Shown: positions 1-8,685 of the stretch, one piece after another
Position numbering within the stretch: the first letter of the stretch is position 1
How the letters are laid out: each line of letters starts with the position of its first letter
Assembly: GCF_003402235.1 (NCBI RefSeq)
Contig: NZ_QEWO01000002.1
Location: 186,001-250,000, forward strand
Length of the DNA stretch: 64,000 bases
Reading direction: 5' to 3'
From: Parahaliea mediterranea
GTDB lineage: Bacteria > Pseudomonadota > Gammaproteobacteria > Pseudomonadales > Halieaceae
The notes under the pieces: model-generated
Databases searched by the model: none
Told to the model about the DNA's origin: nothing
Seen by the model: only the letters and a program-made list of their open reading frames with translations
Position numbers and translations under genes: made by a program

Positions 1-1772
1 TTGCGGCTGGCGCCGCGGGCAATTTCCAGTTTCGGCTCGCTGACTTTCTCTACCAGCCCCTGGGCGGCGTTGAGCACCTGGGCGGAGGACAGATCCCCCG
101 CGCCCACCGCGGCGTACATGTCCTCCACGGTGCTCATCTGCACCTTGGCGGCAATGCGCTTGTAATCCACGCTGGTCAGGGCCATGCGCTTGAAGTCGCG
201 CTCCAGCAGGTGGCGGCCGGCGTCGATGTTTTCTTCCCGCGCCTGGGCCTTGAACCAGTGGTGCACCTTGGCCCGGGCGCGGGAGGTGCGCAGGTAGCCA
301 AGGCCCGGCTGCAGCCAGTCACGCTTGGGGCGACCCTCCTTGCTGGTGAGGATTTCCACCCGTTCGCCGGTCTTCAGGCGGTAGGTGAGCGGCACGATGG
401 AGCCGTTGACCTTGGCCCCGCGACAGCGGTGCCCCACCTCGGTGTGAACGTGGTAGGCAAAATCCAGGGGCGTGGCGCCCTGGGCAAGGTTCACCACGTC
501 GCCTTCCGGGGTGAATACGTAGACCCTGTCCTGGGCCACATCAAAGCTGAACTGCTCTGCCACGCCGTGGGCGTCGCCGGTTTCCTCGTGCCAGTCCAGC
601 ACCTGGCGCAGCCAGGCGATCTTTTCTTCGTAGGTGCTGGCCATGCCGGACTCCCGGTCAGAGCCCTTGTAGCGCCAGTGGGCGCACACCCCCAGTTCCG
701 CCTCTTCGTGCATCTGCCGGGTGCGAATCTGCACTTCGAGGATTTTACCCTCGGGGCCGATCACCGCCGTGTGCAGGGAGCGATAGCCGTTTTCCTTGGG
801 GTTGGCGATGTAATCGTCAAACTCGTTGGGAATGTTGCGCCACAGGCCGTGCACCAGGCCGAGGGTGGCGTAGCAGTCCTTGATTTCCGGCACCAGAATG
901 CGCACAGCGCGAATGTCGTACACCTGGGAAAAGCCAATGCCCTTGCGCTGCATTTTGCGCCAGATGCTATAGATGTGCTTGGCCCGCCCGGAGATATCAA
1001 ATTGCAGCCCCGCCGCCGACAGGACCCGAGTCAACTCCTCCCGCACCCGCTGGATGAAGCGGTCGCGCTCCAGCCGCTTGCCGTCCAGCAGGCTGGCGAT
1101 TTTGCGGTAGGCGTCGGTGTGAATGTAGCGGAAGGACAGGTCTTCCAGCTCCCACTTGAGATGCCCGATGCCGAGCCGGTGGGCCAGGGGCGCGTACACG
1201 TCGAACACCTCCTGGGCAACGGGCCGGCGCCGGGCGCTGTCGTTCTTCACCGCGCGGATGGCGCAGGTGCGCTCGGCGAGCTTGATCAGCGCCACCCGCA
1301 CATCGTCCACCAACGAAATCAACATCTTGCGGATGTTGTCCTTCTGGCCGTGAGCCTGGCCCAGCACGGGGCTTTCGGTGGGATTCTTCAGGTCGGAGAT
1401 GGCCGCCATGCGCAGCACGCCCAGCAGCAGGCTGGCGACGTCGTCGCCGAATTCGCCGGCCACGGCTTCCAGCGACAGGCGGTCTTCGCGCACGGCGCGG
1501 TACAGCAAGCCCGCCAGCAGGCAGTCCACCCCCACGTGCAGCTCTGCCAGTATCTGGCAGATATCCAGCCCGGCGGTAAACGGGTTGGATTCGCTGGCCC
1601 AGTCCGGCACATCGTTGCCGGGGCGCCCGGCGGCTGCTCGGGCCGCCGCCAGTCCGGCCTGCAGGCGCGCCTGCTCGGCGGCGTCGAAGGCCACCGGCAG
1701 TTGCGCCAGCCAGCGTTCGAGGTCGACCTCACCGGCCTCGCTCAGGTGTGATTCTTCGCGTACCCGAACCAT
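1..1772 (-). CDS. relA: RelA, (p)ppGpp synthetase (partial, 3' end outside window)
   Basis: Ribosome-associated enzyme that makes (p)ppGpp from ATP and GTP/GDP during amino-acid starvation. About 590 residues are visible from an ATG at 1772; the family is about 740, so the C-terminal regulatory end (ACT region) is cut off by the window edge. The N-terminal hydrolase-like domain lacks the HD pair (LLYRAVRED where hydrolases have a LLHD-type motif), as in synthetase-only RelA. The synthetase domain has KHIYSIWRKMQ and EFDDYIANPKENGYRSLHT; EFDD is the charge motif typical of monofunctional RelA rather than Rel/SpoT. A TGS domain follows (VYVFTPEGDVV). It starts 7 nt after the cysM stop and is probably cotranscribed with cysM. 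Family assignment is very secure. Confidence 0.97.
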   Translation of the reverse strand, partial: MVRVREESHLSEAGEVDLERWLAQLPVAFDAAEQARLQAGLAAARAAAGRPGNDVPDWASESNPFTAGLDICQILAELHVGVDCLLAGLLYRAVREDRLSLEAVAGEFGDDVASLLLGVLRMAAISDLKNPTESPVLGQAHGQKDNIRKMLISLVDDVRVALIKLAERTCAIRAVKNDSARRRPVAQEVFDVYAPLAHRLGIGHLKWELEDLSFRYIHTDAYRKIASLLDGKRLERDRFIQRVREELTRVLSAAGLQFDISGRAKHIYSIWRKMQRKGIGFSQVYDIRAVRILVPEIKDCYATLGLVHGLWRNIPNEFDDYIANPKENGYRSLHTAVIGPEGKILEVQIRTRQMHEEAELGVCAHWRYKGSDRESGMASTYEEKIAWLRQVLDWHEETGDAHGVAEQFSFDVAQDRVYVFTPEGDVVNLAQGATPLDFAYHVHTEVGHRCRGAKVNGSIVPLTYRLKTGERVEILTSKEGRPKRDWLQPGLGYLRTSRARAKVHHWFKAQAREENIDAGRHLLERDFKRMALTSVDYKRIAAKVQMSTVEDMYAAVGAGDLSSAQVLNAAQGLVEKVSEPKLEIARGASR

Positions 1773-1779
1773 GACGGAC

Positions 1780-2676
1780 TCAGTCCCCGGCGAACACGCC
1801 GGTGGACAGATAGCGATCGCCGCGATCGCAGATAATGGCCACAATCACGGCATTCTCTACCTCCTGCGACAGGCGCAGGGCGCCGGCCACGGCGCCGCCG
1901 GAAGACACGCCGCAAAAAATACCCTCCCGAGACGCCAGGGCGCGCATGGTGCGCTCGGACTCGGCCTGGGAAATATCCATGACCCGGTCCACCCGGGCGG
2001 CATCGTAGATTTTCGGCAGATAGGCCTCGGGCCAGCGGCGAATGCCGGGGATGCTGGAGCCGTCCTGGGGCTGCAGGCCGACAATTTCGATGGCCGGGTT
2101 CATCGCCTTGAGATAGGCGGAGCAACCCATGATGGTGCCGGTGGTGCCCATGGAGCTGACAAAATGGGTGATGCTGCCATCGGTCTGCTGCCAGATCTCC
2201 GGGCCGGTGCCCTTGTAGTGGGCCAGCGGGTTATCCGGGTTGGCAAACTGGTCCAGCACCCTCCCCTCGCCGCGCGCCTGCATGGCCAGGGCCAGGTCGC
2301 GGGCGCCTTCCATGCCCTCTTCCTGGCTCACCTCGATCAATCTGGCGCCATAGGCAGACATGGCCTGCTTGCGCTCCTCGCTCATGTGGGAGGGCATGAT
2401 CAGCGTCAGCCGGTAACCGCGAATGGCGGCCGCCATGGCCAGCGCAATGCCGGTGTTGCCGCTGGTGGCCTCGATCAGGCTGTCACCGGGGGCGATGTCG
2501 CCACGGGCCTCGGCCTCGGCAATCATGCCAAGGGCCGGGCGATCCTTGACCGAGCCGGCGGGATTGGTGCCTTCCAGTTTCACAAGGAGGGTGTTGCTGG
2601 TATCGCCCGGCAGGCGCTGCAAACGCACCAGCGGGGTATTGCCGATACAGGCTTCAATGGTTGGATATCGGGACAT
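1780..2676 (-). CDS. cysM: Cysteine synthase B
   Basis: PLP enzyme making cysteine from O-acetylserine and sulfide or thiosulfate. The 298 residues match the usual CysM length. The PLP lysine is K44 in NPAGSVKDRPA, and the phosphate-binding loop EATSGNTG lies near residue 70. It is the first gene of a pair with relA (7 nt gap). In Pseudomonas an rRNA methyltransferase gene (rlmD/rumA) usually sits between these two; it is missing here. Start ATG at 2676; a promoter candidate lies 28 bp upstream. CysM rather than CysK is judged from length and overall sequence feel, and the relA linkage supports it. Confidence 0.95.
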   Translation of the reverse strand: MSRYPTIEACIGNTPLVRLQRLPGDTSNTLLVKLEGTNPAGSVKDRPALGMIAEAEARGDIAPGDSLIEATSGNTGIALAMAAAIRGYRLTLIMPSHMSEERKQAMSAYGARLIEVSQEEGMEGARDLALAMQARGEGRVLDQFANPDNPLAHYKGTGPEIWQQTDGSITHFVSSMGTTGTIMGCSAYLKAMNPAIEIVGLQPQDGSSIPGIRRWPEAYLPKIYDAARVDRVMDISQAESERTMRALASREGIFCGVSSGGAVAGALRLSQEVENAVIVAIICDRGDRYLSTGVFAGD

Positions 2677-2703
2677 AACTCACTACCGCCACGGTCAGCG
2701 CAG

Positions 2704-2732
2704 AGTATATCGGCTTTGCCCGCCCCTGGCAG
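2704..2732 (-). promoter_or_regulatory. Candidate sigma-70 promoter of cysM-relA
   Basis: On the minus strand CTGCCA (2727-2732) and TATACT (2704-2709) are separated by 17 bp, 28 bp upstream of the cysM ATG, in the only gap between acpS and cysM. It matches consensus at 4/6 and 5/6 positions. It is a prediction from sequence only. Confidence 0.5.
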
Positions 2733-2768
2733 TCCCTGTTGGGGGCAGCTGCGCAGTTCAGCCTGGCG

Positions 2769-3146
2769 TCAGTGCGCCATCAGTACAGCAAAGGCGACTA
2801 CATAGTGTTGTTCGTCGGCAATGCTGAGCAGCACCCGGCTACCGCCACGGGCCGCCGCCGCCCGCTCGGCGCCGCCAGACAGGGTGACCAGGGGCGCGCC
2901 GTTGGCGTCGTGGTGCACCAGCATGTCCTGCCAGCTGACGCCGCGGCCAATGCCGGTGCCCAGGGCCTTGGCGATGGCCTCCTTGGCGGCAAAGCGCTTG
3001 GCCAGCAGGCGCAGGGGCAGTTTGCTGGCGTGGTATTGCGCAAGTTCTTCCGGGCGCAGAATGCGTTTGGCAAAGCGCTCCCCGAGGCGGCCGACAACCC
3101 CTTCCAGGCGCGCGATTTCCAGAATATCGGTGCCTACGCCAATCAC
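2769..3146 (-). CDS. acpS: Holo-[acyl-carrier-protein] synthase
   Basis: Transfers 4'-phosphopantetheine from CoA to apo-ACP. At 125 residues it has the AcpS length and both signatures: the N-terminal GVGTDILEI (Mg-binding Asp) and RFAAKEAIAKALGTG around residues 50-65. The start is GTG at 3146, overlapping the recO stop (GTGA overlap), so translation is probably coupled. In most gammaproteobacteria pdxJ lies between recO and acpS; here the two are fused directly and pdxJ is absent from the window. It is the last gene of the lepA-lepB-rnc-era-recO run. Confidence 0.96.
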   Translation of the reverse strand: MIGVGTDILEIARLEGVVGRLGERFAKRILRPEELAQYHASKLPLRLLAKRFAAKEAIAKALGTGIGRGVSWQDMLVHHDANGAPLVTLSGGAERAAAARGGSRVLLSIADEQHYVVAFAVLMAH

Positions 3147-3886
3147 GGTGGCTCCCCGGGGGCTGGGCTTGGCCCCTGGCGATACTGGCGGAACAGGTCG
3201 CGGGTGTGCAGCGGCCGCCCCCCAAGATGCTCGGCAATAACCAGCCGCAGCAGGCGCTTGGCGGAACCCGCCGCCGGCCCGCTGAACTCGCCGCGGGCAA
3301 TCGCCAGCAGGTCGCTGCCGGAAAACCGCGGCCCGGGTGCATCCGCCCCCGGGGTGCAGGCGATCAGCCCCACCCCTTCGCTGTAGCGGTACCAGTGCGC
3401 CTCGCGCACGGCCTGCTGGCTCTGGGCGTCCTGGGCCGGGTCAAAGCCATAGCCCAGCTCGTCCAGCAGCTGCAGTTCGAAGGCGCGCAGTACCGGCTCG
3501 CTGGCAGGGGCCTGCGCCAGTTGCTCAAGGGCGCCGGCGTAGGCGGCAAACAGGGTGGGATGCGGGTCGTGGCGGTGCAACAGGCGCAGCAGCAGCTCGT
3601 TGAGATAGAGCCCGCTGAACAGGCGCTCACCCAACAGTTGCACACCGGCACCGGCGCTCTCCAGGGCGTTGAGGCTTTGCAGTTCGCTGCGCCCGCCAAA
3701 GGACACCAGCAGCGGGCGAAAGGGCTGCAGGTTGGCGCGCAGGCTGCCGCCGCGCGCGCGCCGGTGCAGGCCCCGCCCCACCAGACTGAGGCGGCCGTGT
3801 TCAGCGGTAAAGAGTTCCAGCAGTTGGCTGCTGTCGCGATAGGGCCGCGCGTGCAGCAAATAGGCCGGTTGCAGGTTGACGCGCAT
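3143..3886 (-). CDS. recO: DNA repair protein RecO
   Basis: Recombination mediator that helps RecR load RecA on SSB-coated DNA (RecFOR pathway). It has 247 residues, a normal RecO length. The N-terminal OB fold shows the typical LHARPYRDSSQLLELFT and LVGRGLHR stretch, followed by the helical C-terminal region. ATG start at 3886, 6 nt after the era stop. The C-terminal codons overlap the acpS start by 4 nt. Confidence 0.94.
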   Translation of the reverse strand: MRVNLQPAYLLHARPYRDSSQLLELFTAEHGRLSLVGRGLHRRARGGSLRANLQPFRPLLVSFGGRSELQSLNALESAGAGVQLLGERLFSGLYLNELLLRLLHRHDPHPTLFAAYAGALEQLAQAPASEPVLRAFELQLLDELGYGFDPAQDAQSQQAVREAHWYRYSEGVGLIACTPGADAPGPRFSGSDLLAIARGEFSGPAAGSAKRLLRLVIAEHLGGRPLHTRDLFRQYRQGPSPAPGEPP

Positions 3887-3892
3887 GTGCGC

Positions 3893-4792
3893 TCAGCGGT
3901 CGTCGTAACCCAAGCTGCGCAGGGCGCGCTCGTCGTCCGACCAGCCGGATTTCACTTTGACCCACAGGCGCAGCATGATTTTGCTGTCAAAGAGCTGCTC
4001 CATGTCCTTGCGCGCTTCGCTGCCGATACTGCGCAAGCGCGAGCCGCCCTCGCCAATCAGGATTTTCTTCTGCCCCTTGCGCTCCACCAGAATGAGGGCG
4101 GAAATATGCAGGGTTTCGCCCTCCTGGCCGAACTCTTCAATCTCCACGGTCACTGAATAGGGCAGTTCATCACCCAGCTGGCGCATGATCTTTTCGCGCA
4201 CAATTTCCGCCGCAAGAAAGCGCTGGCTGCGATCGGTGATCTGCTCTTCGGGGAAAAAATGCACAGACTCCGGCAGCAGCTTCAGCACCTCCTGCTCCAG
4301 GGCATCCAGGTTGGTGCGGCGCAGGGCAGACAGGGGGATCACCGCGGCAAAGGCGCCCTTGTCGGACAGCGCCTGCAGGCGCGGCAGCAGCACACCCTTG
4401 TCCTGCAGCAAATCCACCTTGTTCACCGCTAAAATGGTGGGCCGCTCGGCGCCCTGCACCTGCTGCAGCACCATCTCGTCCTCGTCGGTCCAGGCGGTGC
4501 GATCCACCACGAACACCACGGCATCCACATCGGCAATGGCGGAGCTGGCGGCGCGGTTCATGAAGCGGTTGATGGCCTTGGGCGCCTCCCGGTGCAGTCC
4601 GGGGGTATCGACAAAGATGATCTGGTTGCCGCCCTCGGTTTTGATGCCCAGTACCTGGTGGCGCGTGGTCTGGGGTTTGCGCGAGGTGATGCTGATTTTC
4701 TGCCCCAGCAGGTAATTCAGCAGGGTGGACTTGCCCACATTGGGGCGCCCGACAATGGCCACGTAACCACAACGTCCAGTCAATTCAGCCAC
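3893..4792 (-). CDS. era: GTPase Era
   Basis: Essential GTPase that binds 16S rRNA and helps mature the 30S subunit. The 299 residues contain G1 [10 protein letters not shown]3 DTPG, G4 NKVD and, in the C-terminal third, a KH RNA-binding domain with [16 protein letters not shown]. The start is GTG at 4792, 8 nt inside the end of rnc, so era is translationally coupled to RNase III, the usual arrangement for these two genes. Confidence 0.97.
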   Translation of the reverse strand: MAELTGRCGYVAIVGRPNVGKSTLLNYLLGQKISITSRKPQTTRHQVLGIKTEGGNQIIFVDTPGLHREAPKAINRFMNRAASSAIADVDAVVFVVDRTAWTDEDEMVLQQVQGAERPTILAVNKVDLLQDKGVLLPRLQALSDKGAFAAVIPLSALRRTNLDALEQEVLKLLPESVHFFPEEQITDRSQRFLAAEIVREKIMRQLGDELPYSVTVEIEEFGQEGETLHISALILVERKGQKKILIGEGGSRLRSIGSEARKDMEQLFDSKIMLRLWVKVKSGWSDDERALRSLGYDDR

Positions 4793-5462
4793 GGGCCTGT
4801 AACCTCTCCAGTGCGGTGGCGGCGGCGGCCTGTTCGGCCTTGCGCCGGCTGCTGCCAGCGCCCTGCACCTGCAGTTTGGGCTGGGCCAGCTGGCAGCTCA
4901 CTTCAAAATGCTGCTGGTGATCCTCACCCTCCACGTTGACGAGTTCATACACCGGCAGCGGGTTGCCGCGCCCCTGCAAAAATTCCTGCAGGCGGGTCTT
5001 GGCGTCTTTACTGACGTCGCCCTGTTCAAGGTCGTCCAGGCGGGATGCAAAATGACGCAGCAGGAAGTCGCGACAGGTATCCACGTCGCTGTCGAGCAGA
5101 ATGGCGCCAGACACTGCCTCGAAGGCATCCGCCAGGATGGACGCCCGGCGATGGCCACCGCTCTTGCGCTCCCCGCCCCCCAGTTTCAGGCATTCGCCAA
5201 ACTCCAGCTCGCGGGCCAACCGGGCCAGGGTGTCGCCCTTCACCAGCGCCGCCCGCATGCGGCTCATGTCACCTTCACGCACTTTCGGGAAGCGGTGGTA
5301 CAGGGCCTCGGCGATGACGTGGTTGACGATGGAATCCCCCAGGAACTCAAGCCGCTCGTTGTTCCGGCTGCCGGCACTGCGATGGGTCAGGGCCAGCTCC
5401 AGCAGGCTCCGGTCGCGAAAGGTGTAGGCCAGGCGTTTTTCCAGGCGAGCGAGTTTATCCAC
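4785..5462 (-). CDS. rnc: Ribonuclease III
   Basis: Double-strand-specific endoribonuclease for rRNA precursor and mRNA processing. The 225 residues carry the signature [10 protein letters not shown] near residues 34-43 (catalytic acidic residues), a second acidic site near residues 105-120 ([10 protein letters not shown]), and a C-terminal dsRNA-binding domain from about 155. The start is GTG at 5462 with GAGG just upstream, 6 nt after the stop of the DUF4845 gene. rnc often autoregulates its own leader; no leader structure was assessed here. Confidence 0.97.
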   Translation of the reverse strand: MDKLARLEKRLAYTFRDRSLLELALTHRSAGSRNNERLEFLGDSIVNHVIAEALYHRFPKVREGDMSRMRAALVKGDTLARLARELEFGECLKLGGGERKSGGHRRASILADAFEAVSGAILLDSDVDTCRDFLLRHFASRLDDLEQGDVSKDAKTRLQEFLQGRGNPLPVYELVNVEGEDHQQHFEVSCQLAQPKLQVQGAGSSRRKAEQAAAATALERLQARG

Positions 5463-5468
5463 AGTGCC

Positions 5469-5867
5469 TCAGGGTGCCGAGGCCAGCGGCTCTGCCTGGC
5501 CCGCCTCGTACTTGAGATCGTCGAATTTAAACAGGGCGTCGATGCGCCACATGACAGGAATACGCACTTCGTAGCTGGCGTCGATATAGGTTTTGCCTTC
5601 CTTGCGGAACACTTCGACATCCTGCGGCTTGAGGCCGTATATCTGGTTGGTGTTGAGCAGGTTGGCAATGCGGCGGCGGATATCGGCAATGCTGTCCTGC
5701 TCCGGTTTGTACTCGGTGGACACCTTGCCCATGATTTCCTTCACCGACAGGTATTCGAAATAGCTCGGCCCCATTTTCAGCAGGCACATCACGAAAAAGC
5801 CGATCATGATGGCGACGCAGAGCATCCCCAACAGCGACATTCCCTTCTGTTGCTGGCGCAGCTTCAT
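5469..5867 (-). CDS. DUF4845 family membrane-anchored protein
   Basis: A 132-residue protein of unknown function. It has one N-terminal membrane segment (about residues 9-30, MSLLGMLCVAIMIGFF) resembling a pilin-like anchor, then a soluble domain of about 100 residues, probably periplasmic. Proteins of this family are commonly encoded between lepB and rnc in gammaproteobacteria, as here. The link with signal peptidase I suggests an envelope role, but this is inference from position only. ATG start at 5867 with GGGGGAA upstream. Confidence 0.85.
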   Translation of the reverse strand: MKLRQQQKGMSLLGMLCVAIMIGFFVMCLLKMGPSYFEYLSVKEIMGKVSTEYKPEQDSIADIRRRIANLLNTNQIYGLKPQDVEVFRKEGKTYIDASYEVRIPVMWRIDALFKFDDLKYEAGQAEPLASAP

Positions 5868-5913
5868 TACTGTTTCCCCCGGATAGTGGCCGACTGGCCT
5901 TATCTTATAGCAG

Positions 5914-6753
5914 CTATTCTATCGCGCCTACACGGCTGAAGCTGGGGATGCTGAGCAGCGAATCCCAGTGCATCCAGATCGCGAAGGCCTTGCCGACTAT
6001 ATCCTTTTCCGGCACCTGGCCCCAAACGCGACTGTCGCTGGAGTTGTCGCGGTTGTCGCCCATCATGAAGTAATGGCCGGGCTTGACCAGCACCGAGAAA
6101 TCCCGGGCCGGACGCATCGGGTCCACCTGGGTCAGGTGGTTGGACTCGCCCAGTTGCTCCAGCGCCACCGCGTGGCGGCCACTGCCCTCGGGCAGTTCCG
6201 CCAGGGCATCCCAGGGCAGCTCTTCGCCGTTCACAAACAGGCGTTTGTTGCGGTAGGTCACGGTGTCGCCGGGCAGGCCAATCACCCGCTTGATGTAGTA
6301 GGTATCGTTCATGTGCGGCGGAAAAAACACCATCACATCGCCGCGTTCGGGCTCGTTCAGGTCCAGCACTTTGGTGCGCAGCACCGGCAGGCGAATGCCG
6401 TAGGTGAACTTGTTGACCAGGATGTAATCGCCCACCTGCAGGGTCGGCACCATGGACGACGAGGGAATCTGGAAGGGCTCCACCAGAAAAGAGCGCAGCA
6501 CAAACACCACAAACAGCACGGGGAAAAACGAGCGCGCGTATTCCACCAGCAGCGGTTCGCTGGCGCGACGCTTGGCCTGGGCGGCAAACTGGGCCGACTG
6601 GGGGCTGTTGTCGTCACCGTGCTGGGGATACTGCGCCTCCAGCGCTGCCAACTCGCGGCGCCGGCCCGGGGCCCACAACAGCGCATCGGCCAGCCAGATC
6701 AAACCACTGCCAAATACCAGCACTACCAGAATCAGGGGGAAATCAATCGACAT
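5914..6753 (-). CDS. lepB: Signal peptidase I
   Basis: Inner-membrane Ser/Lys protease that removes signal peptides from Sec and Tat substrates. The 279 residues have two N-terminal membrane segments (about 5-26 and 74-92), the catalytic serine at about S100 (PSSSMVPTLQVGDY), the catalytic lysine at about K155 (YYIKRVIGLPGD) and the C-terminal box GDNRDNSSDSRVWG. It lies 12 nt after lepA, in the same run. The pairing lepA-lepB is widely conserved. Confidence 0.97.
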   Translation of the reverse strand: MSIDFPLILVVLVFGSGLIWLADALLWAPGRRRELAALEAQYPQHGDDNSPQSAQFAAQAKRRASEPLLVEYARSFFPVLFVVFVLRSFLVEPFQIPSSSMVPTLQVGDYILVNKFTYGIRLPVLRTKVLDLNEPERGDVMVFFPPHMNDTYYIKRVIGLPGDTVTYRNKRLFVNGEELPWDALAELPEGSGRHAVALEQLGESNHLTQVDPMRPARDFSVLVKPGHYFMMGDNRDNSSDSRVWGQVPEKDIVGKAFAIWMHWDSLLSIPSFSRVGAIE

Positions 6754-6765
6754 GCTACGTCCCTG

Positions 6766-8568
6766 TCAGCTGTCTACTTTCAGTACGGCGAGGAAGGCAG
6801 ACTGGGGGATTTCCACCCGACCCACCTGTTTCATGCGTTTTTTGCCGGCTTTCTGTTTGTCCAGCAGTTTGCGCTTGCGACTCACGTCGCCGCCGTAACA
6901 CTTGGCGGTCACGTTCTTGCGCAGGGCCTTCACGGTCTGGCGCGCCACAATCTTGCCACCCACCGCGGCCTGGATGGCCACGTCGAACATCTGCCGGGGA
7001 ATCAGCTCTTTCATCTTCTCGGTGAGGGCGCGGCCGCGGTACTGCACCTGGTCGCGGTGCACGATGATGGCCAGCGCATCCACCCGTTCGTTGTTGATCA
7101 GCACGTCCAGTTTGGACAGGGGCGCCGCTTCAAAACGCTGGAAGCTGTAATCCAGCGAGGCATAACCGCGGCTGACCGACTTCAGGCGGTCGAAGAAGTC
7201 CAGCACCACCTCCGCCATGGGGATGTCGTAGGTCAGCGACACCTGGCTGCCCAGGAACTGCATGTCCACCTGCTCGCCGCGTTTTTCCACGCACAGGGTG
7301 ATGACATTGCCGAGGTAATCCTGGGGCACCAGGATGTTGCAGCGGGCGATGGGTTCGCGCATTTCCTCGATTTCACCGACATCCGGCAGCGCCGAGGGGT
7401 TGTCCACCTGGATCACCTCACCGTCCTTTTTCACCACTTCGTAAATCACCGTGGGGGCGGTGGTGATCAGATCGAGGTCGTACTCGCGCTCCAGCCGCTC
7501 CTGAATGATCTCCATGTGCAGCATGCCGAGGAAGCCACAGCGGAAGCCAAAGCCCAGGGCGTCGGAGGTTTCCGGCTCATAGAACAGCGAGGCGTCATTG
7601 AGGGTCAACTTGGCCAGGGCGTCGCGAAAGTCCTCGTAATCGTCCGAGGAAATGGTGAAGATGCCCGCGTACACCTGGGGCTTCACCTTCTGGAACCCGG
7701 GCAGGGCCGGTACATCGGCGGCCTGGTTGGCGGGCACCAGGGTATCCCCCACCGGGGCGCCCTGAATGTCCTTGATGCCGGCCACCACAAAACCCACTTC
7801 CCCGGCCCGCAGTTCGCCGGTTTCCAGCCGCTTGGGCGTGAAGATACCGATGCTGTCGACCTGGTGGGATTTGCCGGTGGATTTGGTAATGAATTTGTCG
7901 CGCTTTTTCAGCACGCCCTGCTTGACCCGCACCAGCGACACCACGCCCAGGTAGTTATCGAACCAGGAGTCGATAATCAGGGCCTGCAGGGGGGCGTTGC
8001 GGTCGCCCTCGGGTGGCGGGATCTTCGCCACCAGGTATTCCAGGGCGTCTTCAATGCCCATGCCGGTCTTGGCGCTGACCGGGCAGGCATCGGTGGCGTC
8101 GATGCCTATAATCTCCTCGATCTCGACCTTGACCTTGTCCGGGTCGGCCTGCGGCAGGTCCATCTTGTTGAGGATGGGCAGCACTTCCAGACCCTGCTCA
8201 ATGGCGGTGTAGCAGTTGGCCACCGACTGGGCCTCCACGCCCTGCCCCGCATCCACCACCAGCAGCGCGCCTTCACAGGCGGCCAGCGAGCGGGACACTT
8301 CGTAGGAGAAGTCCACGTGCCCGGGGGTGTCGATGAAATTCAGCTGGTAGGTCTGGCCGTCGCGCGCCTGGTAGTCGAGGGTGACACTCTGGGCCTTGAT
8401 GGTAATGCCGCGCTCGCGCTCGATGTCCATGGAATCCAGCACCTGCTCGGCCATCTCCCGGTCGGAGAGGCCACCACAGTGCTGGATGAAACGGTCGGCG
8501 AGCGTGGACTTTCCATGATCGATGTGGGCGATGATGGAAAAATTGCGGATATGCTGGAGGTCACTCAC
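6766..8568 (-). CDS. lepA: Elongation factor 4 (LepA)
   Basis: Ribosome-associated translational GTPase implicated in elongation and 30S biogenesis. The 600 residues match the family. G1 [11 protein letters not shown]3 DTPGHVDFS and G4 NKMD are present, and the LepA-specific C-terminal domain ends with [20 protein letters not shown]. The start is GTG at 8568. A strong hairpin (8591-8614) sits 23 nt upstream in the transcript, between mucD and lepA. Confidence 0.97.
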   Translation of the reverse strand: MSDLQHIRNFSIIAHIDHGKSTLADRFIQHCGGLSDREMAEQVLDSMDIERERGITIKAQSVTLDYQARDGQTYQLNFIDTPGHVDFSYEVSRSLAACEGALLVVDAGQGVEAQSVANCYTAIEQGLEVLPILNKMDLPQADPDKVKVEIEEIIGIDATDACPVSAKTGMGIEDALEYLVAKIPPPEGDRNAPLQALIIDSWFDNYLGVVSLVRVKQGVLKKRDKFITKSTGKSHQVDSIGIFTPKRLETGELRAGEVGFVVAGIKDIQGAPVGDTLVPANQAADVPALPGFQKVKPQVYAGIFTISSDDYEDFRDALAKLTLNDASLFYEPETSDALGFGFRCGFLGMLHMEIIQERLEREYDLDLITTAPTVIYEVVKKDGEVIQVDNPSALPDVGEIEEMREPIARCNILVPQDYLGNVITLCVEKRGEQVDMQFLGSQVSLTYDIPMAEVVLDFFDRLKSVSRGYASLDYSFQRFEAAPLSKLDVLINNERVDALAIIVHRDQVQYRGRALTEKMKELIPRQMFDVAIQAAVGGKIVARQTVKALRKNVTAKCYGGDVSRKRKLLDKQKAGKKRMKQVGRVEIPQSAFLAVLKVDS

Positions 8569-8590
8569 TCGGCAAAGCTCGGTTGTGGCA

Positions 8591-8614
8591 GCGCCCGGCA
8601 GAGAGGCCGGGCGC
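8591..8614 (-). terminator. Strong hairpin between mucD and lepA
   Basis: Perfect 9-bp inverted repeat GCGCCCGGC / GCCGGGCGC with a 6-nt loop. Read in the direction of mucD and lepA it is preceded by a T-run and not followed by one, so it is not a classical intrinsic terminator for that strand. It could be a processing or stability element, a Rho-pausing site, or a structure in the lepA leader. Function is inferred only from position. Confidence 0.45.
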
Positions 8615-8685
8615 CAAAAAAGACGCGGGATTGTACCCTAACGCGGCGAGCGCTGCTATCGGCCGCCGCGGCGGAAAAATACCCT

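Noticed and set aside
210-1751. 513-codon plus-strand frame opposite relA
   Set aside because: Antisense to the RelA synthetase domain; no recognisable protein features.
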